Source: Clostridiales bacterium
GTDB taxonomy: Bacteria > Bacillota > Clostridia > Oscillospirales > Oscillospiraceae
Length of the DNA: 29,420 nt
Direction of reading: 5' to 3'
Assembly (NCBI GenBank): GCA_021203685.1
Contig: JAJQAS010000270.1
Location: forward strand, 1-29,420
In this document: positions 1-6,776 of the stretch, in pieces
Layout of the letters: each line of letters starts with the position of its first letter
Numbering within the stretch: position 1 is the stretch's first letter
Translations under genes and position numbers: made by a program
Notes under the pieces: model-generated
The model's input: the letters and a program-made list of their open reading frames with translations, nothing else
The model's database searches: none
Told to the model about the DNA's origin: nothing

Positions 1-1
1 G

Positions 2-256
2 GTGGAGGTGGAGACCGGCCTTTCCACCAGCAGTCAGGTGGAGATCACCAGCGGCCTCAGCGAGGGCGACACGGTCTATTACAACGTGACCGAAGCCGAC
101 GCCACCTCGGACGACGCCACCTCTATGGCGGATATGTTCAGCTCCATGACCGGCGGCAACATGCCCAGCGGCGGCAATGAGGGCGGCGACTTCACCGGCG
201 GCGGCGACCGTGGCGGTGGTGATATGCCCAGCGGCGACTTTGGCGGCGGCCAGTGA
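2..256 (+). CDS. HlyD/MacA-type efflux adaptor, C-terminal end (partial)
   Basis: Only the last 84 or so codons are present; the gene begins before the window. The first half (VEVETGLS...VEITSGLSEGDTVYY) matches the last beta-barrel/membrane-proximal strands of HlyD/MacA/YknX membrane-fusion proteins, where 'v..GLseGD.V' is typical. The last 45 residues are a low-complexity Gly/Ser/Asp/Met tail with the near-repeat MPSGG / MPSGDFGGG. The stop (TGA at 254-256) is directly followed by the ATPase gene, so the adaptor, ATPase and permease form an operon for a tripartite-type ABC exporter. In Gram-positives such adaptors sit on the outer face of the membrane. The family call rests on a short fragment plus strong context. 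Confidence 0.8.
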   Translation: MEVETGLSTSSQVEITSGLSEGDTVYYNVTEADATSDDATSMADMFSSMTGGNMPSGGNEGGDFTGGGDRGGGDMPSGDFGGGQ

Positions 257-270
257 GGGGTGAGTGCGCC

Positions 271-942
271 ATGATCGTGTTAGAAGACGTGACCAAGCGG
301 TACATGGTGGGCGACTCCGAGGTCCGCGCCCTGGACCACGCCAACCTCCACATTCGTCAGGGGGAGTTCGTCAGCATCGTTGGCCCCTCCGGCAGCGGCA
401 AGTCTACCATGATGAACATCATCGGCTGCCTGGACGTGGCGGACGCGGGGCGCTACCTGCTGGACGGCCAGCCCATCGAGCAGTATTCGGAAAACCAGCT
501 GGCAAAAATCCGCAACCAGAAAATCGGCTTCGTGTTCCAGAACTTCAACCTCATCGGCAACCTGACGGCCCGGGAAAACGTGGAGCTGCCACTCATCTAC
601 CAGCGGATGCCCAAAAAGAAGCGGGCGGAGCTGGTGGAGCGGGCGCTGGACATGGTGCAGCTGGGCCAGCGGGCCAACCACAAGCCCAATGAGCTCTCCG
701 GCGGCCAGCAGCAGCGGGTGGCCATCGCGCGGGCCATCGCCGCCCGGCCCGCCCTGTTCCTGGCGGACGAGCCCACCGGCAACCTGGACTCCAAAACCGG
801 CCAGGAAATCATGGAGCTGTTCCACGAGCTGCACCGGCAGGGCAGCACCATCGTCCTCATCACCCACAGCGAGACCATCGCCCGGCAGGCCTCCCGCAGC
901 GTCCACATTCTGGACGGCCATGTGACGGAGGTGACGCTATGA
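271..942 (+). CDS. ABC transporter ATP-binding protein, MacB/LolD/YknY type
   Basis: A 223-residue nucleotide-binding subunit that powers the adjacent MacB-like permease. Visible motifs are Walker A GPSGSGKS (38-45), Q-loop at FQN (89-91), signature LSGGQQQR (142-149), Walker B ALFLADEP (161-168), D-loop NLDS and switch His199. The length and the 'GPSGSGKSTmmNiiGclD' context are typical of the MacB/LolD/FtsE branch. I chose ATG 271 rather than the GTG at 253 because GAGGGGTGAG lies just upstream and because family members start at 'MI.LE.v.K.Y'. The last codon overlaps the permease start (ATGA at 939-942), so translation is coupled. Confidence 0.96.
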   Translation: MIVLEDVTKRYMVGDSEVRALDHANLHIRQGEFVSIVGPSGSGKSTMMNIIGCLDVADAGRYLLDGQPIEQYSENQLAKIRNQKIGFVFQNFNLIGNLTARENVELPLIYQRMPKKKRAELVERALDMVQLGQRANHKPNELSGGQQQRVAIARAIAARPALFLADEPTGNLDSKTGQEIMELFHELHRQGSTIVLITHSETIARQASRSVHILDGHVTEVTL

Positions 943-2123
943 TTTTACAGTCCTTCAAAATGGCGTGGAAGGCCATTTCCTCCAACAAAATGCGCTCCTT
1001 TTTGACGATGCTGGGCATTATCATCGGCGTGTTCGCCCTGGTGGTGCTGGTGTCGCTGGTCAGCGGGGCCACCACCTCCGTCACCGACACCATCTCCAGT
1101 CTGGGGACGAATATGCTCTCCGTCACCATTTCTGACGACAAGGGCAAGCCCTACAAGCTGGACGACCTGAGCGAAATCGCGGAGGACCCGGAAATCGACC
1201 AGGTGGCCGCCATCGGCCAGTCCAGCATGACCGCCTCCAGCAGTTCCACAGAGGAGACCGCCACCGTCTACGGCACCACTGCCGCCTATCAGTCCATCCA
1301 GGGCTTGGAGCTGGAGCATGGCCGCTGGCTGAAAAGCGTGGACGTAGATAACCACACCTATGTGGCGGTCATCAGCGCCTCCACCGCGGAGGACATATTG
1401 GGCAGCACCGACGTGGTGGGGGAGAGCATCAAGCTGGATGGGATGTCCTTTGAGGTCATCGGCGTATTGACCGATGACGATGAGGACGACAGCTCCGCGC
1501 TGCTGGGGTCCAGCTACGACATCTACATCCCCTATACCACCCTGGTGCGGCTGTCTAGCAGCGTCTCCACCAGCGTCACCACCTTCTACGTCTCCGCCAC
1601 CAGCGAGGACACGCTGGACGACGCGGAAAGCGCGTTGGAGACCATTCTGCTGGAGCGGTTCGACGACGACGAGGATGCCTACACCATCTACAACCAGTCC
1701 ACCATCATGGACGTGATGAGCTCCATCACAGGCACCCTCTCGCTGCTGCTGGGCGGCATCGCCGCCATCTCCCTGCTGGTGGGCGGCATCGGCATTATGA
1801 ACATCATGCTGGTCTCCGTCACCGAGCGCACCCGGGAAATCGGCATCCGCAAGGCCATTGGCGCAAGCCGGGGCAGCATTATGATGCAATTCTTAATCGA
1901 GGCCCTTGTGGTCAGTCTGATGGGTTGCTGCATCGGCATCGGCCTGTCCTGGGTGGCCATCCAAATCGTCAACCAAGTGGGCGGCACCAGCTACGGTCTG
2001 GCGGGCAACGTGGTCATTGTGGCGGCGGTGTTCTCGATGCTGGTGGGGCTGGTGTTCGGCCTGTACCCCGCCAACAAAGCCGCGAGAAAGAAGCCCATCG
2101 ACGCCCTGCGCTACACCGGGTAA
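939..2123 (+). CDS. MacB/FtsX-like ABC transporter permease
   Basis: A 394-residue permease with the MacB/YknZ layout. A cytoplasmic N-terminus and TM1 (about 20-42, after the typical 'NKMRSFLTMLGIIIGV') are followed by a large extracellular MacB periplasmic-core-like domain (about 45-255), rich in Ser/Thr/Asp. The C-terminal FtsX domain has three membrane helices (about 265-295, 320-345, 360-382). The loop 'GIMNIMLVSVTERTREIGIRKAIGAS' region after TM2 is the family signature that contacts the ATPase. It starts inside the ATPase stop codon (ATGA). The substrate cannot be told from sequence; relatives export peptides, antimicrobials or cell-envelope factors by a mechanotransmission mechanism. 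Confidence 0.95.
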   Translation: MILQSFKMAWKAISSNKMRSFLTMLGIIIGVFALVVLVSLVSGATTSVTDTISSLGTNMLSVTISDDKGKPYKLDDLSEIAEDPEIDQVAAIGQSSMTASSSSTEETATVYGTTAAYQSIQGLELEHGRWLKSVDVDNHTYVAVISASTAEDILGSTDVVGESIKLDGMSFEVIGVLTDDDEDDSSALLGSSYDIYIPYTTLVRLSSSVSTSVTTFYVSATSEDTLDDAESALETILLERFDDDEDAYTIYNQSTIMDVMSSITGTLSLLLGGIAAISLLVGGIGIMNIMLVSVTERTREIGIRKAIGASRGSIMMQFLIEALVVSLMGCCIGIGLSWVAIQIVNQVGGTSYGLAGNVVIVAAVFSMLVGLVFGLYPANKAARKKPIDALRYTG

Positions 2124-2180
2124 ACCGGGTCAAATCGTTCTTCGCTCTGAGAGGAGTGCAGATAAATGTCCAAAACGAAT

Positions 2181-2220
2181 GCGCCTGAACGGAGTTTTTC
2201 TCTGTCCAGGCGCGTTTGTT
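2181..2220 (+). terminator. Hairpin between convergent operons
   Basis: GCGCCTG (2181-2187) pairs with CAGGCGC (2207-2213), and the inner ACGGAG/CTCTGT arms extend the stem with mismatches around a T5 loop. GTTTGTTGG follows on the plus strand. It lies between the end of the MacB-like permease (+) and the end of the sigma-operon permease (-), where a terminator is expected. The U-tract is imperfect. Confidence 0.55.
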
Positions 2221-2235
2221 GGTTGTAGATATACG

Positions 2236-3432
2236 TTATCTTTTTTCTCGCATGGTCACTTTTGCGTGTCCCACGCACAGAGGGAGAGCCAGCACAAGGA
2301 TTCCTCCGTAGAGCAAAACGGTGAAGGAAAAACCCTGGAGGGTGTGCCCGGCCAGCTGCACCAGCCGCTCATCGTAAAACACCTCGTAGGAAATCCGCTG
2401 AATGGGGAAATAGTTCCAAATCTGCGACAGCACGCGGTTTATCACGAACAGCTCCACATTGAAGAGCGCCGTTACAATCAGCACCCCGTAGGACACCGCC
2501 AACGCGGTCACGCCGCTCTGCGTCGCCTCCGACAGCAGCATGACCACAGCCGCCACCGCCGTCACCACAAGGACACTCAGCGCGCAAATCACCAGCACCG
2601 CCTGCCCGGCGGACAGGGGGAGGTTGCTGCCGAGGAGCGGCGCCCAGATCTGTTGGATGGGGGCGTCCCAGCCGTCTGTCCCGTAAACCCCAAACTGAAT
2701 GAGGGCGGAAAGGCCGTAGACCGCCAGACAGCTCACCAGCGAATAGCTGACCCCGGCGAGGGTCCGGGCGGCAATGGCGGGGCCGTGGCCGAATTTGGCG
2801 CTTTGGAACCAGATTTGGGTGTTCAGCCGCCGGTTCAGGGAAAAGCTCTCGGACTGAATAAAAATGATGTAACAGAGCAGCAGCAGGTTCAGGTAATAGG
2901 CCTCCTCCAGCAGGTTTTTATACCCACGGGTGTAGGCGATGGTCAGGGGAAAGGAGATTTTCGCCTCGTTTTCTTCCCAATAGGAAAGCTCCTCCTCGGT
3001 CAGCGAGAGGCCGTATTTGTCGTATTCCCACACCTTATACATCGCCTCCTGGATAGCGGCTTCTGTGGTGTTCTCCGACCACGGGTTCAGGTCAGTCTGA
3101 CAGATGGAATAAAAAATCCAGTACATATTGAGGCAGTCGTACCCATATTGAGCGATAAACGCCTGTAGTTCGTCAATCAGGTCGTCGTCCAGCGGCTGCC
3201 CGGAATAGTCCATCGCGTAGCTGCGCTCCATGCGGGCGGCGGTCAGCTTGCTGACCGTCTCCTCCACCAGCGTTCCGTCCTCGTCCAGGTAGCGGACCTG
3301 GGTCTGCCCCACCAGGGGAGCTAGGTTCAGGACGAGCACGGCTGTTATCAGCAGCAGGGACAGCGCCTTTGCGCTGCGCCTGTCCCACAGCTTTTTCCAC
3401 TCAAAGCGGTAGAGAGTCCCTAGATTCTTCAT
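2236..3432 (-). CDS. ABC transporter permease of the sigma-headed operon
   Basis: A 398-residue polytopic membrane protein. TM1 lies at about 22-42, followed by a long (about 130-residue) acidic extracytoplasmic segment, then a cluster of helices starting around 'YYLNLLLLCYIIFIQ' and at least four more toward the C-terminus, an ABC-2-like arrangement. I place the start at ATG 3432, not at the upstream in-frame start at 3507. The reason is that a GGAGGTGG site precedes 3432 and the start overlaps the ATPase stop as ATGA. No catalytic motifs are present. It is the third member of a cotranscribed set (membrane protein, ATPase, permease), so it should be the ATPase's channel partner. The substrate is unknown, and similarity to named families is not obvious by eye. 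Confidence 0.8.
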   Translation of the reverse strand: MKNLGTLYRFEWKKLWDRRSAKALSLLLITAVLVLNLAPLVGQTQVRYLDEDGTLVEETVSKLTAARMERSYAMDYSGQPLDDDLIDELQAFIAQYGYDCLNMYWIFYSICQTDLNPWSENTTEAAIQEAMYKVWEYDKYGLSLTEEELSYWEENEAKISFPLTIAYTRGYKNLLEEAYYLNLLLLCYIIFIQSESFSLNRRLNTQIWFQSAKFGHGPAIAARTLAGVSYSLVSCLAVYGLSALIQFGVYGTDGWDAPIQQIWAPLLGSNLPLSAGQAVLVICALSVLVVTAVAAVVMLLSEATQSGVTALAVSYGVLIVTALFNVELFVINRVLSQIWNYFPIQRISYEVFYDERLVQLAGHTLQGFSFTVLLYGGILVLALPLCVGHAKVTMREKR

Positions 3433-4130
3433 GACAATCCACCTCCGAAGGTGTTCAGATACAACGTTTCCAGGTCGGTGCGGGACTTGTCCCACTGTTC
3501 GTGGCAAATCACGCTGCCGTGGCGCATCATGAAAATATCATCGGCCACAGGCTCCGCGTCGGCCACAATGTGGGTGGAAAAGAGGACGATGCTGTCCTGC
3601 CCCCACTGAGCGATGACGTTGCGGAACCGCACCCGCTCCAGCGGATCCAGGCTGGAGGTGGGCTCGTCCACAACCAGCAGTTTCGGGTCTCCCAGCAGGG
3701 CCTGCGCGATGCCCAGCCGCTGCTTCATGCCGCCGGAGTAGGTCTTGATTTTCTGGCGGGCCGCGTCGGTCAGGTTGACCAGCTCCAGCACCTCCTCGGC
3801 CCGGCGTTTTGCGTGAGGGCGGTCCAGCCCCTTCAAGGCCCCCATATAGAGCAGGAAGTCCCAGCCGGTGAAGTGGGGGTAGTACCCAAACTGTTGGGGC
3901 AGATACCCCAGCAGGGCGCGGTATTCCTCACACCCCGCGTCCAGCCCGTCCAGAGAAATATGCCCTTCCGTGGGCTTCAGTATCCCGCAGAGCATCCGCA
4001 GCAGGGTGGTTTTCCCCGCGCCGTTTTCCCCCAGCAGGACGTGGACGCCGGGCTCCAGGCTGAGGGAGACGTGGTCTACCGCCCGTTTCTCTCCGTAGGA
4101 TTTGCATAGATTTTTAACCGTAAGTTTCAT
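3429..4130 (-). CDS. ABC transporter ATP-binding protein (drug/peptide-type)
   Basis: A 233-residue ATPase with Walker A GENGAGKT (34-41), Q-loop at LPQQFG (77-82), signature YSGGMKQR (131-138), Walker B LLVVDEP (151-157), D-loop SSLDP and switch His187. The 'GENGAGKTTLLRMLcGilkPteG' form and the 'LPQ.FGyYP.ftgwdfL.Y' segment are typical of the CcmA/BcrA-like branch that works with ABC-2 permeases. A strong GGGAGGT site precedes ATG 4130. Its first 17 bases overlap the end of the upstream membrane-protein gene, and its stop overlaps the permease start, so all three should be translated as a coupled unit. Confidence 0.95.
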   Translation of the reverse strand: MKLTVKNLCKSYGEKRAVDHVSLSLEPGVHVLLGENGAGKTTLLRMLCGILKPTEGHISLDGLDAGCEEYRALLGYLPQQFGYYPHFTGWDFLLYMGALKGLDRPHAKRRAEEVLELVNLTDAARQKIKTYSGGMKQRLGIAQALLGDPKLLVVDEPTSSLDPLERVRFRNVIAQWGQDSIVLFSTHIVADAEPVADDIFMMRHGSVICHEQWDKSRTDLETLYLNTFGGGLS

Positions 4131-4833
4131 AGAGACCTCCCATTTTGCTGGCGGAACAGTGAATTTCGTGGAGCAGGGCCACCGTCAGGACGGCCAGGAA
4201 CACGACCCACAGGTGGAAACAGTTCACTTTGTAGGCACCGGGGCAGAAAATCCCCGGCAAGCCGAACAGAAGGCAGAGGGCAACGGCACTCAGCGCACTG
4301 ACCGAAAGGGCCTCGTCCCCGTGGAATTTCCGGGTGATGAACAGCCCGACGGTGCCGGAGGCCAGATAGGGCGCCAGCAGATAGACCCCGGCGCGCAGGA
4401 GGCTCATTGAGCAGTAATAAGCCAGGATGGGGGACAAGACCGTCAGCAGTCCCAGGTGAAAAACCCCCAGAATCAACAGCCGGGCCAGCAGAATGCTTTG
4501 CAGGGAAAAGCGGCTGGACAGTTCCCACTCCGCCATGCCCCAGCGTTCTGACTGACTGCTGACCGTGACGACAACGAGGGCCAGGAACGGCGTCAACGCC
4601 GATGCGACCCAGGTGCGCCGCCAGCTCAGGGAAAGGGACAAAACCAAAATCAGCGCAAAGAGCGCCACGGACAGCACCCACGCGGACGGGGACAGATACC
4701 TCGCCTGTATGGCCAGTAGCTTCCCGTATCCGATCTCACTGCGGCGGTGCTCCCGCAGGAAGGCTTCTTTTCGACCGGGCGGCGGGGCGGCGTAAGCGGC
4801 CTTGAGCAGTTTTTGAATGTCTCTGTTTTTCAT
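4114..4833 (-). CDS. Integral membrane protein between sigma factor and ABC ATPase
   Basis: A 239-residue protein of unknown name. It has a basic, soluble N-terminus of about 55 residues (MKNRDIQKLLKAAY.APPPGRKEAFLREHR), then about six hydrophobic segments (roughly 57-75, 80-95, 115-135, 140-160, 175-195, 205-220). ATG 4833 is chosen because GGAGGGAACGGA lies just upstream and it overlaps the stop of the sigma reading frame (ATGA). The soluble N-terminus followed by membrane helices, directly after a sigma factor, is the layout expected of a membrane anchor or anti-sigma-like partner. It could equally be a second ABC permease subunit. The function is inference from position; the existence of the gene is well supported. 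Confidence 0.75.
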   Translation of the reverse strand: MKNRDIQKLLKAAYAAPPPGRKEAFLREHRRSEIGYGKLLAIQARYLSPSAWVLSVALFALILVLSLSLSWRRTWVASALTPFLALVVVTVSSQSERWGMAEWELSSRFSLQSILLARLLILGVFHLGLLTVLSPILAYYCSMSLLRAGVYLLAPYLASGTVGLFITRKFHGDEALSVSALSAVALCLLFGLPGIFCPGAYKVNCFHLWVVFLAVLTVALLHEIHCSASKMGGLYETYG

Positions 4834-5273
4834 TCCGTTCCCTCCAGTTCCACTCGCAGTGTTTTCAGAATTTTTTGCGTCCGGCGATACAGCGCAAAGC
4901 GCGACTGCCCATATAGCTGACTCAGGACAGATACCGGTACTTCGTTGACATACCGCAGCCAAATCAGCTCCCTGTCCTCCGAGCGCAGGCGTTCCATCGC
5001 CTGCCGGAGGGCCAGTTGCTCCAGGCCGTCCGGACCCTATGCGGGCGGCTCCTCGGTCAGCGACTCCGGTTTGGGTTTACGGTAGCGGTCGATGCAGAGG
5101 TTTCTGGCAATGGTGTAGAGGTAGCACAGCGCCGCCTCGCCGCCCAGCCGTCGCTGGCTGGAAAAATACCGGAGAAGGGTCTCCTGGGTGACGTCCTCGG
5201 CCTCCTCCCGGTCGTGCAGCCGGTAATAGCAGTAGCGGTAGAGCTTGTCGTACTGCTCGTCGATGTTGAGCAC
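4830..5273 (-). pseudogene. Small ECF-like sigma-70 factor interrupted by one in-frame TAG
   Basis: Read from GTG 5273 (GAGGAGGAAA site, about 10 bases spacing), the frame gives 78 residues of sigma region 2 (IDEQYDKLYRYCYYRLHD, EEAEDVTQETLLRYF, then LYTIARNLCIDRYRK). TAG follows at 5039-5037. The same frame then continues for 68 codons with a clear region 4 (LEQLALRQAMERL..EDRELIWLRYVNEVPVSVLSQLYGQSRFALYRR). It ends at TGA 4832-4830, overlapping the next gene's ATG. No frameshift is needed; one nonsense codon separates the halves, in the flexible linker. Either the gene is a recent pseudogene (or holds a base error), or two separate domain proteins are made. An internal ATG at 4997 would give a 55-residue region-4 protein, though without a good ribosome site. 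TAG is an ordinary stop elsewhere in this window (holA, comEC). Confidence 0.85.
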
Positions 5274-5400
5274 AGCAGGGTTTCCTCCTCTCGTGGCTCG
5301 CTTGCAGGAGCCTTCACTGTGTATAACGGATGAAACGGCAAAATGTGCGGCAGGGCCGCAAATTTTTTGCATGGGCTGACGCGAAAGAGGTTCCCTAATA

Positions 5401-5436
5401 AAATTGGGGTCAGGTAAAGTACCTGGCCCCAGATTT
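5401..5436. repeat. REP-like near-perfect palindrome
   Basis: Arms at 5401-5416 and 5420-5436 are complementary apart from one bulge and one T/G wobble, around a three-base loop, centred on GGGGTCAGGTA / TACCTGGCCCC. The GGGGTCAGG core resembles REP sequences associated with IS200-like REP transposases; that likeness is from memory. It lies between the zinc-ribbon terminator and the sigma-operon promoter region. Confidence 0.5.
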
Positions 5437-5438
5437 GC

Positions 5439-5482
5439 AAAAAAAGAAGGCAGGGAGCGCCGCAAATACAGCGCTCCCTGCC
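5439..5482 (-). terminator. Intrinsic terminator of the zinc-ribbon gene
   Basis: A perfect 12-bp stem, GGCAGGGAGCGC (5449-5460) with GCGCTCCCTGCC (5471-5482), has a 10-base loop. On the minus strand it is followed by TTCTTTTTTT (5448-5439). It starts about 20 bases after the stop at 5502. Confidence 0.9.
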
Positions 5483-5501
5483 TGTTGAAAAATGGATTCA
5501 A

Positions 5502-5795
5502 TTAGCGGCCCGCACGAATCTCGGCGAAGCAGCTGCTGCAGTAGACGGGGCGGTCGCTCTGGGGCTCAAAGGGCACCCGGGCCTCGCCGCCGCAGCGGGC
5601 GCAGACCGCCGTGAAGAACTGCCGCTGGGCGCGGGGTGCGCCGCCGTTCATGCTGGCCTTGCGGGCGTCCCGGCAGCTCTTGCAGCGCTGAGGCTCGTTC
5701 TGGAAACCGTGCTCGGCGTAGAACTCCTGCTCACCGGCGGTGAACACGAACTCGTTGCCGCACTCTTTGCAAACCAAAGTCTTATCTTCGAACAT
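5502..5795 (-). CDS. Double zinc-ribbon protein (zf-trcl-like N-terminal domain)
   Basis: A 97-residue protein with two probable zinc sites. The N-terminal ribbon has Cys at CKEC (9-12) and CKSC (38-41) with the family-typical stretch KTLVCKECG.EFVFTAGEQEFYAE.GF. The C-terminal ribbon has CARCG (65-69) and CSSC (86-89), with VPFEPQSDRPVYC between them. It has no signal peptide and no catalytic motif. Proteins of this build are common in clostridia and have no established role; nucleic-acid or protein binding is the usual guess. A GAGAGGGT site precedes ATG 5795, and a strong terminator follows, so it appears to be monocistronic. Confidence 0.9.
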   Translation of the reverse strand: MFEDKTLVCKECGNEFVFTAGEQEFYAEHGFQNEPQRCKSCRDARKASMNGGAPRAQRQFFTAVCARCGGEARVPFEPQSDRPVYCSSCFAEIRAGR

Positions 5796-5906
5796 TTTTT
5801 TACCCTCTCTTTTTGGTTAGTTGCCACTGTGGGCGTATATTTTGCGTTCAGCTTGTGCTGGAAGCGCCGCTGGGAAAGGAAACACCTCCGCCTGACTGCC
5901 TTCAAA

Positions 5907-6066
5907 GGAAGCTCTGATTAAATGGCCTTGGATGGCTGGGCGAGCAGATTTTGCGCAAATCGAGGCGCGAAATTGCAGGAATCCTTTGTGGATTTCAAAA
6001 TTTCGCAACGAAGAGTTGCACGAAATATGCCGTCCAGACGCCGGGAGCTATTTAATCGGAGGTTCC
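5907..6066. mobile_element. MITE-like element, 160 bp, terminal inverted repeats
   Basis: The left end GGAAGCTCTGATTAAATGGC (5907-5926) and the reverse complement of the right end, GGAACCTCCGATTAAATAGC (6066-6047), match at 17 of 20 positions. The similarity continues inward (CTGG.CG..GCA.ATTT, then TGCGAAATT-like blocks), so most of the element could fold into one long imperfect hairpin. It has no coding capacity. A clear target-site duplication was not visible. The right end lies inside the 3' end of the SigH-type gene. This structure fits a non-autonomous transposable element; no transposase is nearby. Confidence 0.7.
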
Positions 6067-6657
6067 ATAAACATCCAGCTTGCGCCGGATGCGCTGTATG
6101 GCGTTGTCTACGGACTTGACAGGACGATTGGCCTGGTCTGCGATCTCCGAATAAGAGAGGCCGGAAAGGTACAACTTTAGTATCTCCGCCTCAAAATCCG
6201 ACAGTTTGCTGAACAAAGACCCCAGCCGCTCCTGAACGCTTTCCCGGGTGATGAGGATCTCTTCGGGGTCGGTTGCGGGCAAGTCGGCTGTGCAGTGGCA
6301 AGTTTCGTCAAAAAGGGGAGTCTCGATCGGAACGGAATCGTTCAACGGGGTATGATGTTTTCCTGAAGCGGACCGAACCGCTGAGATCATTCTGTTTTTG
6401 ACACAGGTCTCCGCATAGGTGCGGAAGCTGACGCCCCGCTCCGGGGCATAGCTCCGCATGGCGGCCAGCAGGCCCACCATACCCTCCTGGGTCAGGTCTT
6501 CGCTGTCGCCCCCCATCAGGAACAGGGGACGGGCGCAGCCGCGAACCATCCGGGTATACCGCAGAGCGAGAGCCTCCTCTGCGGCCTGGTCGCCCGTGGC
6601 GGCGCGGCGGCAGAGGGCTTCATCTGTCAAAGAAGAATCATTCATGTTTCGTTCCAT
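6052..6657 (-). CDS. sigH: RNA polymerase sigma factor, SigH (Spo0H) type
   Basis: A sigma-70 protein of 197-201 residues. Region 2 is clear (ALALRYTRMVRGCARPLFLMGGDSEDLTQEGMVGLLAAMRSY, then SFRTYAETCVKNRMISAVRSA), followed by a long acidic linker and region 4 with SFSKLSDFEAEILKLYLSGLSYSEIADQANRPVKSVDNAIQRIRRKL split over several motifs. 'GGDSEDLTQEGM' and 'VKSVDNA.QRI..KL' are hallmarks of the SigH family, which directs early-sporulation and stationary-phase genes. The locus is not the secE/nusG neighbourhood usual for sigH, so this may be a paralogue. Two starts are possible: ATG 6657 (almost leaderless) or ATG 6645. The final codons Gly-Thr-Ser-Asp-stop lie inside the terminal repeat of the MITE-like element. 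Confidence 0.9.
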   Translation of the reverse strand: MERNMNDSSLTDEALCRRAATGDQAAEEALALRYTRMVRGCARPLFLMGGDSEDLTQEGMVGLLAAMRSYAPERGVSFRTYAETCVKNRMISAVRSASGKHHTPLNDSVPIETPLFDETCHCTADLPATDPEEILITRESVQERLGSLFSKLSDFEAEILKLYLSGLSYSEIADQANRPVKSVDNAIQRIRRKLDVYGTSD

Positions 6658-6666
6658 TCGTTTGTA

Positions 6667-6694
6667 AGTATATCATTTTTTCTTCGTCTGTCAA
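6667..6694 (-). promoter_or_regulatory. Sigma-A-type promoter of sigH
   Basis: On the minus strand, TTGACA (6694-6689), a 16-base spacer, then TATACT (6672-6667). Transcription should begin near 6660, only about three bases before ATG 6657 and about 15 before ATG 6645. Confidence 0.8.
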
Positions 6695-6703
6695 GCGTTT
6701 TCT

Positions 6704-6754
6704 AAAGATAATACAGAAAAATTACAAATGTTGTACACATTTTCACTGAAAATG
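6704..6754 (-). terminator. Weak AT-rich hairpins after ruvB
   Basis: CATTTTC/GAAAATG (6738-6744 with 6748-6754) and an overlapping AAATGT/ACATTT pair precede a T5 run on the minus strand. The stems are short and AT-rich, so this is only a candidate terminator for the ruv operon. It might instead be an upstream element of the sigH promoter. Confidence 0.35.
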
Positions 6755-6776
6755 CTCAAATATCGGCAGGAAACGC

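Noticed and set aside
939..2123. Macrolide-specific MacB as a firm call
   Set aside because: The fold is clear but the substrate is not; Gram-positive YknZ-like relatives handle other compounds, so no gene symbol was given.
2166..2228. A 20-codon plus-strand ORF (ATG 2166) with a GAGGAG site after the MacB-like permease
   Set aside because: It spans the hairpin of the presumed terminator and stops right after it; coding is more likely a by-product of the stem.
5037..5039. TAG read as a recoded sense codon (for example pyrrolysine)
   Set aside because: holA and comEC end in TAG in this same window at tightly packed gene borders, so amber acts as a stop. No pyl genes or special hairpin are seen here. 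A suppressor tRNA elsewhere cannot be excluded.
5907..6066. A tRNA or structured small RNA in the palindromic 160-bp segment
   Set aside because: No tRNA arms or CCA-like ends fit. The terminal inverted repeats and overlap with a gene end fit a transposable element better.
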